The notes: a model not told the origin generated them from the letters alone. A stretch of DNA of 64,000 bases from DASXIF01 sp036498145 (GCA_963708625.1 CAVPSV010000004.1:434001-498000); one strand, 5' to 3'. Shown: positions 8,263-18,369, numbered from the stretch's first letter. Program-made: numbers and translations.

Positions 8263-9330
8263 CTAGGACAGGAACGCCAGCAGCGCGGCCTCGGCCGCGT
8301 GGATGCGATCGACCTCGACGTACTCCTCGCGGCTTGTGCGCCAGGTCCGGGTCACCCGGGCCGAAGTTCAGCGCCGGCACGCCGAGCTCGGCGAACCGCG
8401 CCACGTCCGTCCAGCCGAGCTTCGCTCGCGGCGGCTGTCCCACCGCGGCCACGAACTCCGCGGCCAGTGCAGCGTCCAGCCCGGGCGGTGCCGCCGGCGC
8501 CGCGTCGGTGATCTCCACCTCGTACCCGGCGAACACCTCGCGCAGGTGCTCCTGCGCGTCGCCGACCGAGCGGTCCGGAGCGAAGCGGTAGTTCACCGTG
8601 ACGATGCACTCGTCCGGGATGACGTTGCCGGCGACTCCGCCGCTGATCGCGACGGCGTTGAGGCCCTCGCGGTAGGTCAAGCCCGACGACTCGACCACCC
8701 GCGGGCGTGTAGTCGTCCAGCCGGCGCAGCACCTCGCCCGCGGCGTGGATTGCGTTGCGCCCCAGCCACGACCGGGCGCTGTGCGCGCGCACTCCCGTGG
8801 TACGCGACCTGCGCCCGCATGGTGCCCTGGCAGCCGCCTTCGACGACGCCTGCGGTGGGCTCGAGCACGACGGCCAGGTCGCCACGCAACACCTCCGGCT
8901 GCTCGCGCGCGATCCGTCCGAGTCCGTTGCGGGCGGCCTCGATCTCCTCGCAGTCGTAGGCGACGAAGCTCAGCTCGGTCCGCGGGTCGAGCGCACCGGT
9001 AGCCACCGCGTGCGCGACGCGCAGCATCACCGCCACGCCGGCTTTCATGTCGCTACTGCCACAGCCGTACAACCGGCCGCCGTCGCGGTGCGAGGGCAGG
9101 TTGCCGGCGACCGGCACCGTGTCCACATGCCCGGCGAGCACGATTCGCTGCGGTCGCCCCAGCGTGGTGCGGGCCAGCACCACGTTCCCGTCACGATGCA
9201 CGGTCAGCGCCGGCACCGCGCGCAACGCGGTCTCTACCAGGTCGGCCAGGCGGGCCTCGTTCCCGGACACAGATTCCACGTCGATCAGCTGCGCCGTCAG
9301 CGTCGCCGCATCCGCACCGATGTCGAGCAC
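8263..9330 (-). CDS. dapE: succinyl-diaminopimelate desuccinylase, frameshifted
   Basis: DapE is a dimetallic M20 peptidase-family enzyme that cleaves N-succinyl-LL-diaminopimelate in lysine and cell-wall synthesis. LAGHVDTVPVAGN and YGCGSSDMKAGVA hold metal ligands, and DCEEIEA the catalytic Glu. Similarity runs through three frames: 9330 to about 8800, about 8800 to 8695 (ARSWLGRNAIHAA), 8695 to about 8340 (NVIPDECIVTVNYRFAP, WTDVARFAELGVPALNFGPG), then a tail ending AFLS at 8263. At least three single-base shifts are needed. The gene is divergent from dapD with 52 bases between them. Confidence 0.85.
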
Positions 9331-9382
9331 GCTACGAAGCTACGCTGCCCGTCCGCGGACGGGGCAAAGCTAGGGTGGACGA

Positions 9383-10328
9383 GTGAGGAGAACCGCGTGG
9401 GGCTACGGATTGGCGACCACCGTCGTCGACGGTCCTGCCGCCGGTCTGGTCCTCGACACCTGGTTCCCGCTGGTTGCCCTCGGTGAAACCGCCGCGCAGC
9501 CGCCACACGAACTTGCCTCCCTGGCCGGTACGCACGGCAGCACCAGCGAGCGCGGCGTGCACCAGGACGTAGTGCGCTGCGAGATCGATCTCGACGTGGC
9601 GCCGGCCGGTGTCTCCGACGCCTACCTTCGGCTGCACCTGCTCTCCCATCGCCTGGTCGCGCCGCGCGAGTTGAACCTCGACGGGATCTTCGGCGTGCTG
9701 CCCAACGTCGTGTGGACCAACGCAGGCCCGTGCGCGGTGGACAACTTCGAGCGCACCCGGATGGCGATGCGCCGCAAGGGCCCGGTGCAGGTGTACGGGG
9801 TGGACAAGTTTCCGCGCATGACCGACTACGTGGTGCCGAGCGGAGTTCGCATCGCGGACGCCGACCGGGTGCGGCTCGGCGCGCACCTGGCCGAAGGCAC
9901 CACGGTCATGCACGAAGGCTTCGTCAACTACAACGCCGGCACGCTCGGCACGTTCCATGATCGAAGGACGCATCTCCGCCGGCGTTGTCGTCGGCGCCGA
10001 CTCCGACGTCGGCGGCGGCGCCTCGATCATGGGCACGCTGTCCGGCGGCGGCAAGCGAGCAGATCACCGTCGGGCAGCGGTGCCTGATCGGGGCCAACGC
10101 CGGCATCGGCATCTCGCTCGGCGACGACTGCGTCGTGGAGGCAGGGGTGTACGTAACCGCCGGCGCGAAGGTGGCGCTGCCGGACGGCACCGTCGTCAAG
10201 GCCGGCGACGCTGTCCGGCCGCGACGGGCTGCAGTTCTGGCGCAACAGCGTGTGCGGCGCGCTCGAGGCGCGTCCGCGTACCGGGCACCGGCATCGCGCT
10301 GAACGAGGCACTGCACGCGAATGGCTGA
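9383..10328 (+). CDS. dapD: tetrahydrodipicolinate N-succinyltransferase, frameshifted
   Basis: DapD transfers succinyl from succinyl-CoA to tetrahydrodipicolinate. The protein is of the actinobacterial long type, with an N-terminal domain (RTAWGYGLAT, FPRMTDYVVPSGVRIADADRV) and a left-handed beta-helix of hexapeptide repeats (GAHLAEGTTVMHEGFVNYN, then GRISAGVVVGADSDVGGGAS, then CLIGANAGIGISLGDDCVVE). Four frame changes, near 9955, 10055, 10209 and 10275, break it, but each next piece is family-typical: EQITVGQRC, LSGRDGLQFWRNS, GIALNEALHANG. At two sites removing one C restores the frame. All pieces together give the full length of about 315 residues. Confidence 0.85.
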
Positions 10329-10335
10329 ACGACTG

Positions 10336-11149
10336 ATGCCATGCGCAGTCGAAGCGCGCGCCATGCTACATCGGCATCGTGGTCGTGATCGCTGCGGTCG
10401 GCGGTCGTCGTGGTACGCGTGTTCTGGAAGGGCACCACCACCGCCCTCTACGAGCACTGCACCGTCGGCGACTACGACATCGACCCGGGCCAGGCCGCGA
10501 CTGCCTCCACCATGGTCGGGGTGGTCACCATGCGTGAGCTGCCCGAGCGCGCGGCGGTCCTGGCGCTTGCCGCCGGCCTGCAGGAGAGCAAGCTGGAGAA
10601 CCTGCCGCCCAACGCCGGCGATCGCGACTCGGTCGGTGTGCTGCAGCAGCGCCCGTCCCAGGGCTGGGGCACCAACGCGCAACTCAACGACGTGCACTAC
10701 GCCACCGGCGCGTTCCTGGACGCGCTGGTGAAGGTGCCGAACTGGCAGGGCCTGATCTGGCCACCGCGGTGCAGGATGTGCAGAACTCGGCCGACGGCAG
10801 CGCGTACACCCAGCACGCACGACGAGGCGCAGGTCTTCGCCGACGCGCTGGGCGGCAAGCCGCCGGCCGGCATCACCTGCGCGTTCGACAAACCGACGAA
10901 GGTCGCCGAGCGGCACAGGTGGTGGCAAGGTTGCGTCGGACCTGCCGGTGAACCCACCGGCGATTTCCGGTCTGACCGTCTCGGTGCCGGGGGCGAAGTG
11001 GCAGACCGCGGCGTGGTTCGTGGCGAACGCCGAACGGCCTGGGCATCGACTCGGTCGGCTACGACGGCAAGCAGTGGACCCGCGCGAAGGGCTGGGCCGC
11101 CGCGCCGACGCCGGCGACCGGCGTCACCGCCACGCTCGCCAAACTCTGA
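10336..11149 (+). CDS. membrane-anchored lysozyme-like actinobacterial protein, frameshifted
   Basis: A conserved actinobacterial family, often mislabelled heavy metal transporter. The recognisable core is RAAVLALAAGLQESKLENL followed by GDRDSVGVLQQRPSQGWGT, a Glu-containing pattern resembling lysozyme-like transglycosylase domains, then DVHYATGAFLDALVKV. A hydrophobic N-terminal segment (YIGIVVVIAAV) appears after a frame correction near 10400. Further shifts lie near 10765, 10815, 10915 and 11035; the C-terminal part continues as NPPAISGLTVSVPGAKWQT and ends ATLAKL at 11149. The exact start is uncertain. It sits directly after dapD. Cell-wall binding or cleavage is inferred only. Confidence 0.55.
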
Positions 11150-11164
11150 CGGTCGCAAATAATG

Positions 11165-11492
11165 TCAGTGGCCTTCGCCCTGTGGCGGTAGCGCCTTGAT
11201 GAGCTGCCGGGTCGTGGGCCGTCTTGCCGACCTTCGAGGCGCCGCCGGGCGAGCCGAGTTCGTCGAAGAAGTCCACGTTCGCCTGGGTGTAGTCGCGCCA
11301 CTTCTCCGGCAGGTCGTCCTCGTAGAAGATCGCCTCGACTGGGCACACCGGCTCGCACGCCCCGCAATCCACACACTCGTCCGGGTGGATGTAGAGCATC
11401 CGCTCGCCCTCATAGATGCAGTCGACCGGGCATTCCTCGATGCACGCCTTGTCGAGCACGTCCACGCAGGGTTCGGCGATCACGTATGTCAC
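11165..11492 (-). CDS. fdxA: 7Fe ferredoxin (3Fe-4S/4Fe-4S), late frameshift
   Basis: A small electron carrier of the mycobacterial FdxA/FdxC type. CVDVLDKACIEECPVDC holds the ligands of the 3Fe-4S cluster and shares with CVDCGACEPVCP the 4Fe-4S ligands. The sequence runs from ATG 11492 through FFDELGSPGGASKVGKTAHDP. Near 11210 one extra C in a CCGGG run throws it out of frame; correcting this gives the family-typical tail QLIKALPPQGEGH and a stop at 11165. In many actinobacteria dapC follows fdxA, but here it does not. The gene is divergent from the GNAT gene at 11552. Confidence 0.85.
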
Positions 11493-11551
11493 TGCAGTCC
11501 TCCGGCGACTGGTGTCAGTAGCGGCAGGCCCGTCGGGGGGCGGCCCCTAGT

Positions 11552-12553
11552 ATGCCGCTCGTGCTCGAGAGTAGTTGGGTGGGTATGCGGGTGACGGTCC
11601 GCCATGCGCTGGACCGCGACGATCAGGGCCGGCTGCGGCTGGCCGACGTGGTGGGCGAATTGCTCGATCTGGACGACCGCCGGGCCGTCATCGACGGCCG
11701 CGCGGGCATCGTCGAGGTAGCTCTGGATCGGGTGGTGGCGGCCAGATCCGCCCCGCCGTCCACCCGCGATCAGCTCGACCTCGAGGCGATCGTCGCCCGC
11801 GGCTGGCGCGCGGCGGAAACCGACACCGTCGGCGGCTGGTTGCTGCGGGCCAGCGGCGGCTTCACCGGGCGCGCCAACTCGGTGCTGCCGCTCGGGCAGC
11901 CGGGCATGCCGCTGCCCGACGCCCTGGTCCGGGCCCGGGCCTGGTACGCCGAGCGGAACCTCCCGCTGCGGCTGCAACTGCCCACTGAAGCTCGCCGATT
12001 GCTCGATGCCTCCGTGGCCGAGCAGGGCTGGGCGGCCAGCCCGGACGTACACGTGATGGTGGCCCGCCTCGACGCGCTGACGGGCGGCACCGCGGATGAG
12101 CCGCCCACCCACCCGGCCGGCAACGCACCAGCGGAACCGGTGCGGCTGTCGGCCGCGCCGGATCAGGGGTGGCTGGCTCGCTATCGAGACGGCGCCGGCC
12201 GGTCCGCGGACGCCTGGGGCATCCTGACCCGGCACGAGCACGTCACCTTTGCCGCGATCCGGGCAGATCCGGACGGGCCGGTGCGGGCCATCGGCCGCGG
12301 CACGGTTAACGACGGCTGGCTCGGCATCACCGCGGTCGAAGTCGACCCGCAACTGCGCCGCGCCGGACTCGCCGGCCGCATCCTGCTCGCGCTGGCGGGC
12401 TGGGGCCGCGACCAGGGCGCGACCAGGGTGCACGTCGAGGTGTCCAGCGACAACGCGCCCGCGGTGGCGCTGTATCGCAGCCGTGGTTTCCGGGTGCATC
12501 ACGACTATCGGTACCGCACCGATCCCGGCGCCATGGCACCGCCGGGCAGCTGA
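11552..12553 (+). CDS. GNAT N-acetyltransferase (CG3035-type N-acetylglutamate synthase-like)
   Basis: About 333 residues. The N-terminal 75 residues form a small beta-rich domain (GMRVTVRHAL, VGELLDLDDRRAVIDGRAG). The C-terminal part is a GNAT domain: WLGITAVEVDPQLRRAGLAGRI (split as AVEVDP and RRAGLAGR, the acetyl-CoA binding pyrophosphate loop) and VEVSSDNAPAVALYRSRGFRVHHDY. This domain order is that of the actinobacterial CG3035-like family annotated as N-acetylglutamate synthase. Substrate is not shown here, and no arg genes are nearby. It is convergent with the DUF6113-like gene, 24 bases apart. Confidence 0.75.
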   Translation: MPLVLESSWVGMRVTVRHALDRDDQGRLRLADVVGELLDLDDRRAVIDGRAGIVEVALDRVVAARSAPPSTRDQLDLEAIVARGWRAAETDTVGGWLLRASGGFTGRANSVLPLGQPGMPLPDALVRARAWYAERNLPLRLQLPTEARRLLDASVAEQGWAASPDVHVMVARLDALTGGTADEPPTHPAGNAPAEPVRLSAAPDQGWLARYRDGAGRSADAWGILTRHEHVTFAAIRADPDGPVRAIGRGTVNDGWLGITAVEVDPQLRRAGLAGRILLALAGWGRDQGATRVHVEVSSDNAPAVALYRSRGFRVHHDYRYRTDPGAMAPPGS

Positions 12554-12577
12554 GTCAGCCGGCCGTACCAGCTTCCC

Positions 12578-13018
12578 TCAGCCGGCCGGTCGTGCCGGGC
12601 GCGCGCGGGGTGCGGGCGGCGGCATCGAGGTGACCACGGTGCCGATGCCGGCCAGCACGCCGCCGAAGACCATGCCGAGTCCGACCCACTGCACGTAGCC
12701 GCCGCCAGGCAGCAGCACGTCACCTTCCGGTCGCGCCGTGAAACCCAACACGAACGCCAGCACCACCCACACCGCGACCGGTGCGGCAGCGGCCCAGGTA
12801 GCGGGCACCAGCGCCCGGCTCAGCCGCGGCAACAGCACGTTGCCGACGACGGCGAGGACCACGGCGAGCGGGACGAGCACCTTGCCGGCGTACAACGGCA
12901 CCAGGAACACGTCGAATAGCGCGGACAGGAACGCAACGCCGCACAGCACGACCACGCCGACATAGTTGATCACGTTCGGCCGTGCCGTGGTGGCCGGCGC
13001 AGGCTCGCCCGCTTTCAC
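12578..13018 (-). CDS. small integral membrane protein (DUF6113-like) coupled to mshB
   Basis: A 146-residue protein with four predicted membrane segments (about residues 18-38, 45-62, 73-93, 110-132) and a Pro/Arg/Ala-rich cytoplasmic tail. It resembles the DUF6113-like proteins found beside mshB in other actinobacteria. The ATG overlaps the stop of mshB by 4 bases, so translation is coupled. No catalytic motif is seen and function is unknown. Confidence 0.65.
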   Translation of the reverse strand: MKAGEPAPATTARPNVINYVGVVVLCGVAFLSALFDVFLVPLYAGKVLVPLAVVLAVVGNVLLPRLSRALVPATWAAAAPVAVWVVLAFVLGFTARPEGDVLLPGGGYVQWVGLGMVFGGVLAGIGTVVTSMPPPAPRARPARPAG

Positions 13019-14022
13019 GTGCTGTCCCCGGAGACTGAGCCCCCCGAGCCCGTGACCCCGGAAAACAGGTCGGTCTCCCAGCCGTTCTCCGCGCCCCGGT
13101 CCGGCCCGAGTTCACCGACGGCCAGCCGGAAATACTCCACCGCCATGACCTCCCGACCGAGCAGGTTGGACAGCGCGAAGAACGGGCCGTCGACGGTGAT
13201 CTGGGTGCGATGTGCCGCGAGCGCCTGCATCTTGGCCTCGCCGTACCCGCTCGCGTCGATCTGCGTGGTGAGCAGCTCGTCGTCCACACCGAAATCGAGC
13301 TCGTCGGGATCGGCGACGTCGAACAGGGTCTGGCCGATCGCGGCCAGCGCCTGCGCCCCGCGTCGCATGTCGGCCTTGCGCGCGGCGACCCAGTAGAGCT
13401 TCTCCACCCGCCACGGCTCGCCGCCGGCGCCCGGTTGTGCGGCCCGCTGCGTCGCCGCGGTCGCCACCCGGTGAGCCATGATGTGGTCCGGATGCCCGTA
13501 GTCACCGGTGTCGTCGGAGGTCACCACCACCTGCGGGCGCACCTCGCGGATCACCGCCGCAGCGGCGTCGACCGCGGCGTCGAACACGTCGGCGTCCTTG
13601 TCCGCCCGCCAGAACGCGCGGGTGTGGTCGTTCGCAGGGGTACCCATCATCCCGCTGTCGCGAAATCGCCCCGGCCCACCGAGGTAGCGATGGTCGTGCA
13701 CGCCGAGCACGCGCATCGCCTCGTCGAGTTCCGACATGCGGTAGCCACCGAGTTGGTCCGCCTGGCCGGCGGCGAGCTGGCTCAGCTCGGGAACCAAGAC
13801 CTCCCCCTCCTCGCCGAGCGTGCAGGTGAGCAGGGTGACGTGCGCGCCGGCCGTCGCGTAGTACGCCATGGTCGCCCCGGCCGCGATCGACTCGTCATCG
13901 GGATGCGCCATCACCACCAGCAGCCGCCGGGGGCTCTGCGGCGCAGCTGGCTCCTGCGCGGCCGGCACCGGCGCAGCGAGCGCAGCGGAATCGGCCGGCA
14001 TGGCCGGCGTCGGAACCGTCAT
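13015..14022 (-). CDS. mshB: mycothiol biosynthesis deacetylase MshB
   Basis: MshB is the zinc enzyme that deacetylates GlcNAc-inositol, the second committed step of mycothiol synthesis. LLVVMAHPDDESIAAGATM (residues about 34-52) has the AHPDDE zinc motif, TLLTCTLGEEGEV follows, and GDYGHPDHIMAH holds the third ligand. The length of about 335 residues fits the family, with about 30 extra residues at the N-terminus. The ATG at 14022 lies 3 bases after the stop of the transporter ATPase gene, so mshB appears to be read from the peptide-transport operon and from any internal promoter. Confidence 0.93.
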   Translation of the reverse strand: MTVPTPAMPADSAALAAPVPAAQEPAAPQSPRRLLVVMAHPDDESIAAGATMAYYATAGAHVTLLTCTLGEEGEVLVPELSQLAAGQADQLGGYRMSELDEAMRVLGVHDHRYLGGPGRFRDSGMMGTPANDHTRAFWRADKDADVFDAAVDAAAAVIREVRPQVVVTSDDTGDYGHPDHIMAHRVATAATQRAAQPGAGGEPWRVEKLYWVAARKADMRRGAQALAAIGQTLFDVADPDELDFGVDDELLTTQIDASGYGEAKMQALAAHRTQITVDGPFFALSNLLGREVMAVEYFRLAVGELGPDRGAENGWETDLFSGVTGSGGSVSGDST

Positions 14023-14025
14023 CGC

Positions 14026-15326
14026 TCAGGCGCCCGGCTCGATGACGAGTTCGCCCTCTTCGTTCACCTCGGTATCGGCAGTGAGCCGCTGCGGCGTCTT
14101 CGAGCCGAGTTCCGGCGCGCACGACGGCGGCGCGGACGCCTGCTCGTCGGTGGGCCGACCGGTCGGCCATTTCGCGAGCGTGGGCCGCTCGGTCCGCGCC
14201 TGCTCGTCGCCGAGGATGTCCGTTCGCACCTCGGCGAAGTGGCACGCCGCGCTGTGCACCGGGAACTTCAACTCCAGCGGCGGCTCGACGTTGACGCACC
14301 ATTCGCGCTGCTGGTTGTCCAGGTCGTGCGCGAACTTCTGGCAGCGGGTGCGGAACCGGCAGCCGCGAGGGCGGGTTCACCGGGCTGGGCACGTCGCCGG
14401 TGAGCAGGATCCGCTCGCGCTCGCGTTCCTTGACCGGGTCGGGCAGCGGGATCGCCGACATCAGCGCCTGCGTGTACGGGTGGCACGGGGCGGCGGAACA
14501 GCTCGTCCACGTCCGCCGCCTCGACGATCTTGCCGAGGTACATCACGGCGACCCGGTCGGCGATGTGCCGGATCACCGACAGGTCGTGCGAGATGAACAT
14601 GTAGGCCAGGCCGAGTTCGGCTCTGCAGGTCCTCCAGCAGGTTGATCACGCCGGCCTGGATCGACACGTCGAGCGCGGAGACCGGCTCGTCGAGCACCAG
14701 CAGCTTGCGGCTTGAGCGCGAGCGCGCGGGCGATGCCGATGCGCTGGCGCTGGCCGCCGGAGAACTCGTGCGGGTAGCGGTTGCCGTGCTCGGGGTTGAG
14801 CCCGACCTGCGCCAGCAGCTCGCGCACCCGCTCGCGCTGCCCCGTCGTCACCGCGGTAGCGCCCGTGGATGCGCAGCGGCTCGGCGATCAGTTCGCTCGA
14901 CCGTCATCCGCGGGTCCAGCGAGGCGAACGGGTCCTGGAAGACGATCTGCATGTCGCGGCGCAGCGGCCGCATCTGCGCGCGCGGACAGCAGCGGTCAGG
15001 TCCCGGCCCTGCGCAGATCACCTCGCCGGTGGTCGCGCCGGATGCAGATTGAGCACCAGCCCGGCCGGTGGTCGTCTTGCCGCAGCCGCTCTCGCCCACC
15101 AGCACACAGCGTCTCGTTCTCGAAGATGTCGAAGGAGACGCCGCAGACGGCGTGCACGTCACCGATCTTGCGCCGGATCAGCCCGGTGGACCGGATCGGG
15201 AAGTGTTTGCTGAGGTTGCGCACCGACAGCACCGGCTCGCGCGCAGGCGGACCCGGGCGGCGGCGCGCCGTGCTGCTCCCCGACGCCCGCCGCAGTCGGC
15301 GGGGCGGCCGTGCCCGGGCCGGTCAC
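14026..15326 (-). CDS. dppF: oligopeptide/dipeptide ABC transporter ATP-binding protein, many frameshifts
   Basis: The second ATPase of the transporter. Pieces in different frames line up as one OppF/DppF: LSVRNLSKHFPIRSTGLI, the Walker A region VGESGCGKTTTGR, QIVFQDPFASLDPRM (Q-loop), VGLNPEHGNRYPHEFSGGQ (signature), LDEPVSALDVSIQAG (Walker B), FISHDLSVIRHIADRVAVM (H-loop). A tail of about 80 residues ending LVIEPGA is actinobacterial. At least seven single-base shifts are needed between 15110 and 14270. The GTG start at 15326 overlaps the stop of the first ATPase gene by 4 bases. All functional motifs survive, so sequence error is likely. Confidence 0.8.
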
Positions 15327-16428
15327 GGGTTCACTCCTGCCACGGCGTCTGCAGGGTCGGCGGCATCAGAGGCATCGGTGCTGAACAGGTCGGCCGCGTC
15401 CTTGCCCCGCACCTCATCGCGGAAATGGCAGGCGCGAGGTGTGGCCGGGTCCGTCGACGGGCAGCAGCTCGGGCTCCTCGCGATCGCAGATCTCCTTGGC
15501 CAGCGGGCAGCGCGGGGTGAACGGGCAGCCCGGGCGGCAGGTTCAGCAGCGACGGCGGTGAGCCCTTGATCGGGGTGAGCCGCTGTCGCTCCTCCCGGTC
15601 CAGGCGCGGCAGGCTGCCGAGCAAGCCGAGCGTGTACGGCATGCGGGGACGGTAGAAGACGTCCTCGGTGCTGCCCGTCTCCACCAGCTTTCCGGCGTAC
15701 ATCACGCAGATGCGGTCCGCGTGGCCCGCGATGACACCGAGATCGTGCGTGATCAGGATCAGCGCGGCGCCGGTCTCCTCGCGCGCCGCCTCCAGCGCCT
15801 CCAGCACCTGCGCCTGCACGGTGACGTCGAGGGCCGTCGTCGGCTCGTCGGCGATGATCACGTCCGGGTTGTTGGCCATCGCGATGGCGATGACGATGCG
15901 CTGGCGCATGCCGCCGGAAAGCTCGTGCGGGTAGCTCTTGATCCGCTGTTCCGGGAACGGAATGCCGACCACCCCGAGCAGTTCGATGGCCCGGTCCAGC
16001 GCGACCTTCTTGGAGACGTCGTTGTGCGCCAGTACGGCCTCGGCGATCTGGTAGCCGATGGAGTAGACCGGGTTCAGCGACGTGAGCGGATCCTGGAAGA
16101 TCATCGCGATCTTGTTGCCGCGGACGCGCGAGTAGTCCTTCTCCGACATGCCGATGAGTTCCTGGCCCCGGAACCGGACCGACCCGCTGATCTTGGCGCT
16201 CTTGGGCAGCAGGCCCATCACCGCCATCGAACTCACCGACTTGCCGGAGCCGGATTCGCCGACGATGCCCATCGAGGCGCGCGGCAGGACCGAGTAACTC
16301 ACGCCGCGGACGGCCTGCACCTCGCCATCGTCGGTCGGGAACGAGACGGTGAGGTTGTCGACGACCAGCAAGGCGTCGGGGTCGGCCTGGGTGGTGGACC
16401 CGTCGCCGGGGACGACGTCGACTGTCAT
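15323..16428 (-). CDS. dppD: oligopeptide/dipeptide ABC transporter ATP-binding protein, frameshifted near 3' end
   Basis: The first ATPase of the peptide importer. Walker A is GIVGESGSGKSVSSMA, the Q-loop MIFQDPLTSLNPVYS, the signature ELSGGMRQR, Walker B DVIIADEPTTALD, the H-loop LITHDLGVI. The frame is intact to about residue 295 (GSPPSLLNLPPG). Beyond this two single-base shifts near 15535 and 15440 are needed to give the typical Cys-containing tail (PRCPLAK, then RACHFRDEV) and the stop at 15323. The ATG at 16428 is formed by the last A of a GA repeat that also serves as ribosome binding site. Confidence 0.85.
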
Positions 16429-17362
16429 CTCTCTCTCTCGTCTGCCGGGGGTCGAGCGCGTCGCGCAGCCCGTCACCGATGAAGTTGACGGTCAGCGCGA
16501 TCAGGATGATGAAGATGCCGGGGAAGTAGAACAGCCACGGCCTGGTATCGACCGCTCCTTGCGCGTTGGTGATAAGAAGGCCGAGCGAGGTGTCCGGCGA
16601 CTGGATGCCGAAGCCAACGTAGGACAGCGCGGTCTCCAGCAGGATGCCGGCCGCGACCAGCAGCGTGGCGTTCACGATGAGCACCGGGACGGTGTTCGGC
16701 AACAGGTGCCTGGCCATGATCCGGAGGTTGGACGCACCGAGTGCGCGGGACGCTTCGATGAACTCGCGTTCGCGCAGTGACAGCACCACACCACGGACCA
16801 CGCGGGCCACGTACGGCGCGGACACCAACGCGAGGACGAGCCCGATCACCCAGAGCTTGCCGCTGCCGCGCCGTGCCAGCGCCGCGGCCAGAGCAAGTGC
16901 CGGAATGGTGAGCACCAGGTCGGCCAGGCGCATCAGCGCTGAGTCGACGACGCTGCCGAGGTAGCCGGCGACGACGCCCCAGATCGCACCCACGCCGGTG
17001 CCGATGAGGGCGATCATGAACGCCACCTTCAGCGATTGCTGGGTGCCACGCATGACCACCGCCAGCCCGTCGTAGCCGGTCGCGTCGGTGCCGAACGGGT
17101 GCCGGAGACCGGGTCCGACGCTCAGGTCGTTGGTGTAGACGTTGAACTTGAACTTCCAGAACATGGGCAGCACGAACGCGAACAGGATCAGCAGGACGAA
17201 CACCACGACACTCGCGGCGGCCACCCGGTGGCGCAGGAAGCGTCGGAACGCCATCCGCCACTGACTGCGCTCCTGGACGGTGAATTCGCGCTCGACCGGC
17301 TTCTTCGGCCCGTGCTGGTCCGCGGTCGGTTCGTCGCGCAGAATCTCCGGCATCTCAAGCAT
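16425..17362 (-). CDS. dppC: peptide ABC transporter permease (DppC/OppC type)
   Basis: An inner-membrane permease with a hydrophilic N-terminus of about 45 residues, a first membrane helix (ASVVVFVLLILFAFVLP), and a binding-protein-dependent transport domain holding the EAA loop (ASRALGASNLRIMARHLLPN). It ends in the typical FIGDGLRDALDPR. As read, the frame passes through the dppD start into a long meaningless extension of about 370 codons to 15323. If the GA repeat at the junction had five units instead of six, the protein would end at a TGA overlapping the dppD ATG. The first 8 bases overlap dppB. Confidence 0.85.
16428..16439. repeat. (GA)6 repeat at the dppC/dppD junction
   Basis: Six TC units on the plus strand (GA on the coding strand) sit immediately at the dppD ATG. 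Five units would end dppC at an ATGA overlap; six leave dppC open. The tract also provides the purine-rich ribosome binding site of dppD. Confidence 0.85.
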
Positions 17363-18344
17363 GGCGGATCCTCGGGTCCAGGACGCCGTAGAGCAGATCG
17401 GCGATCAGGTTGAAGGCGATCACGATGGTCGCGGTGATCAACAGCCAGCCCAGCATCACGTTGAAGTCGATCTGGTACAGGGCGGTGAGGAACAAATAGC
17501 CCATGCCGTGCCACTGGAACACCGTTTCGGTGATGATCGCGCCGCCCAGTAGCGCGGCGATGTCGAGTGCGGTCACTGTGGTGAGCGGGATCAGCGCGGT
17601 ACGCAGTGCGTGCTTGACCAGCACGGTCCGCGGCGACAGGCCCTTGGATCGGGCCAGCCGGACGTAATCGCTGCCGAGTACCTCCAGCATCGACGCCCGG
17701 GTGAATCTGCTCCAGGCGGCGTAGCCGACCAGGCCGAGGACGATGACCGGCAGGATCGTGTGGCCGATGATGTCGAAGGAGCTGCCGGCCACGCACTGGT
17801 TCGGGTCGGGCGCGACCGACCGGTCACCGATCGTGTAGAAGAAGTCGCAACCGAAGGATCGGTTGGCCGAGATGCCCTGCTGCTTGAGCAGGATCGCGAA
17901 CCAGAACGTCGGCATCGACAGGAAGATGAAGCCGAAGAACGTGGTCGCGTAGTCGAGGATGCTGTACTGCTTGACCGCGCTCAGCACACCGGTGAGGACG
18001 GCCAGCACCAGGGCGATCACCACAGAGGCAACGACCAGCTTGGTGGTCACCCCGAGCGCCTTGATGACCTCGCTGCCCACATCGGCGTTGCCGCGAACCT
18101 GCTGGCCCCACTTACCGTGCAAGAGCAGGTTCGAGATCCAGTGCCAGTACTGCGCCGGCCAAGACCGGTCCAGCCAGAGGCGGTGCGACTCAGAGTTGAT
18201 GAACGTCTGTGCCGGTCGCGGCTGCCGCTGTTTGAGGTACAGCAGCGGGTCGCCGGACAGCTTGACGATGACGAAAGTCAGGAACGTGGATGCGATGAGT
18301 ACGGGAATCGAGATAAGCACTCTTCGGATCACGAAAACCAACAT
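17355..18344 (-). CDS. dppB: peptide ABC transporter permease (DppB/OppB type)
   Basis: A 329-residue inner-membrane permease. It has the family N-terminus (VIRRVLISIPVLIASTFLTF), the periplasmic segment with LDRSWPAQYWHWI, and the EAA motif region YVRLARSKGLSPRTVLVKHALR. The C-terminus ends LLYGVLDPRIRHA. An insertion between helices (about residues 180-205, with two Cys) is longer than in E. coli DppB. It overlaps dppC by 8 bases. A strong hairpin lies between it and the binding-protein gene upstream. The frame is intact, unlike its downstream neighbours. Confidence 0.92.
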   Translation of the reverse strand: MLVFVIRRVLISIPVLIASTFLTFVIVKLSGDPLLYLKQRQPRPAQTFINSESHRLWLDRSWPAQYWHWISNLLLHGKWGQQVRGNADVGSEVIKALGVTTKLVVASVVIALVLAVLTGVLSAVKQYSILDYATTFFGFIFLSMPTFWFAILLKQQGISANRSFGCDFFYTIGDRSVAPDPNQCVAGSSFDIIGHTILPVIVLGLVGYAAWSRFTRASMLEVLGSDYVRLARSKGLSPRTVLVKHALRTALIPLTTVTALDIAALLGGAIITETVFQWHGMGYLFLTALYQIDFNVMLGWLLITATIVIAFNLIADLLYGVLDPRIRHA

Positions 18345-18369
18345 CGTGTGTTAGCCCTTCATGCTCCGC

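Noticed and set aside
15323..16424. dppC as a 679-residue fusion protein
   Set aside because: After DALDPR the frame reads Arg-rich nonsense over dppD. A single GA-unit difference explains it.
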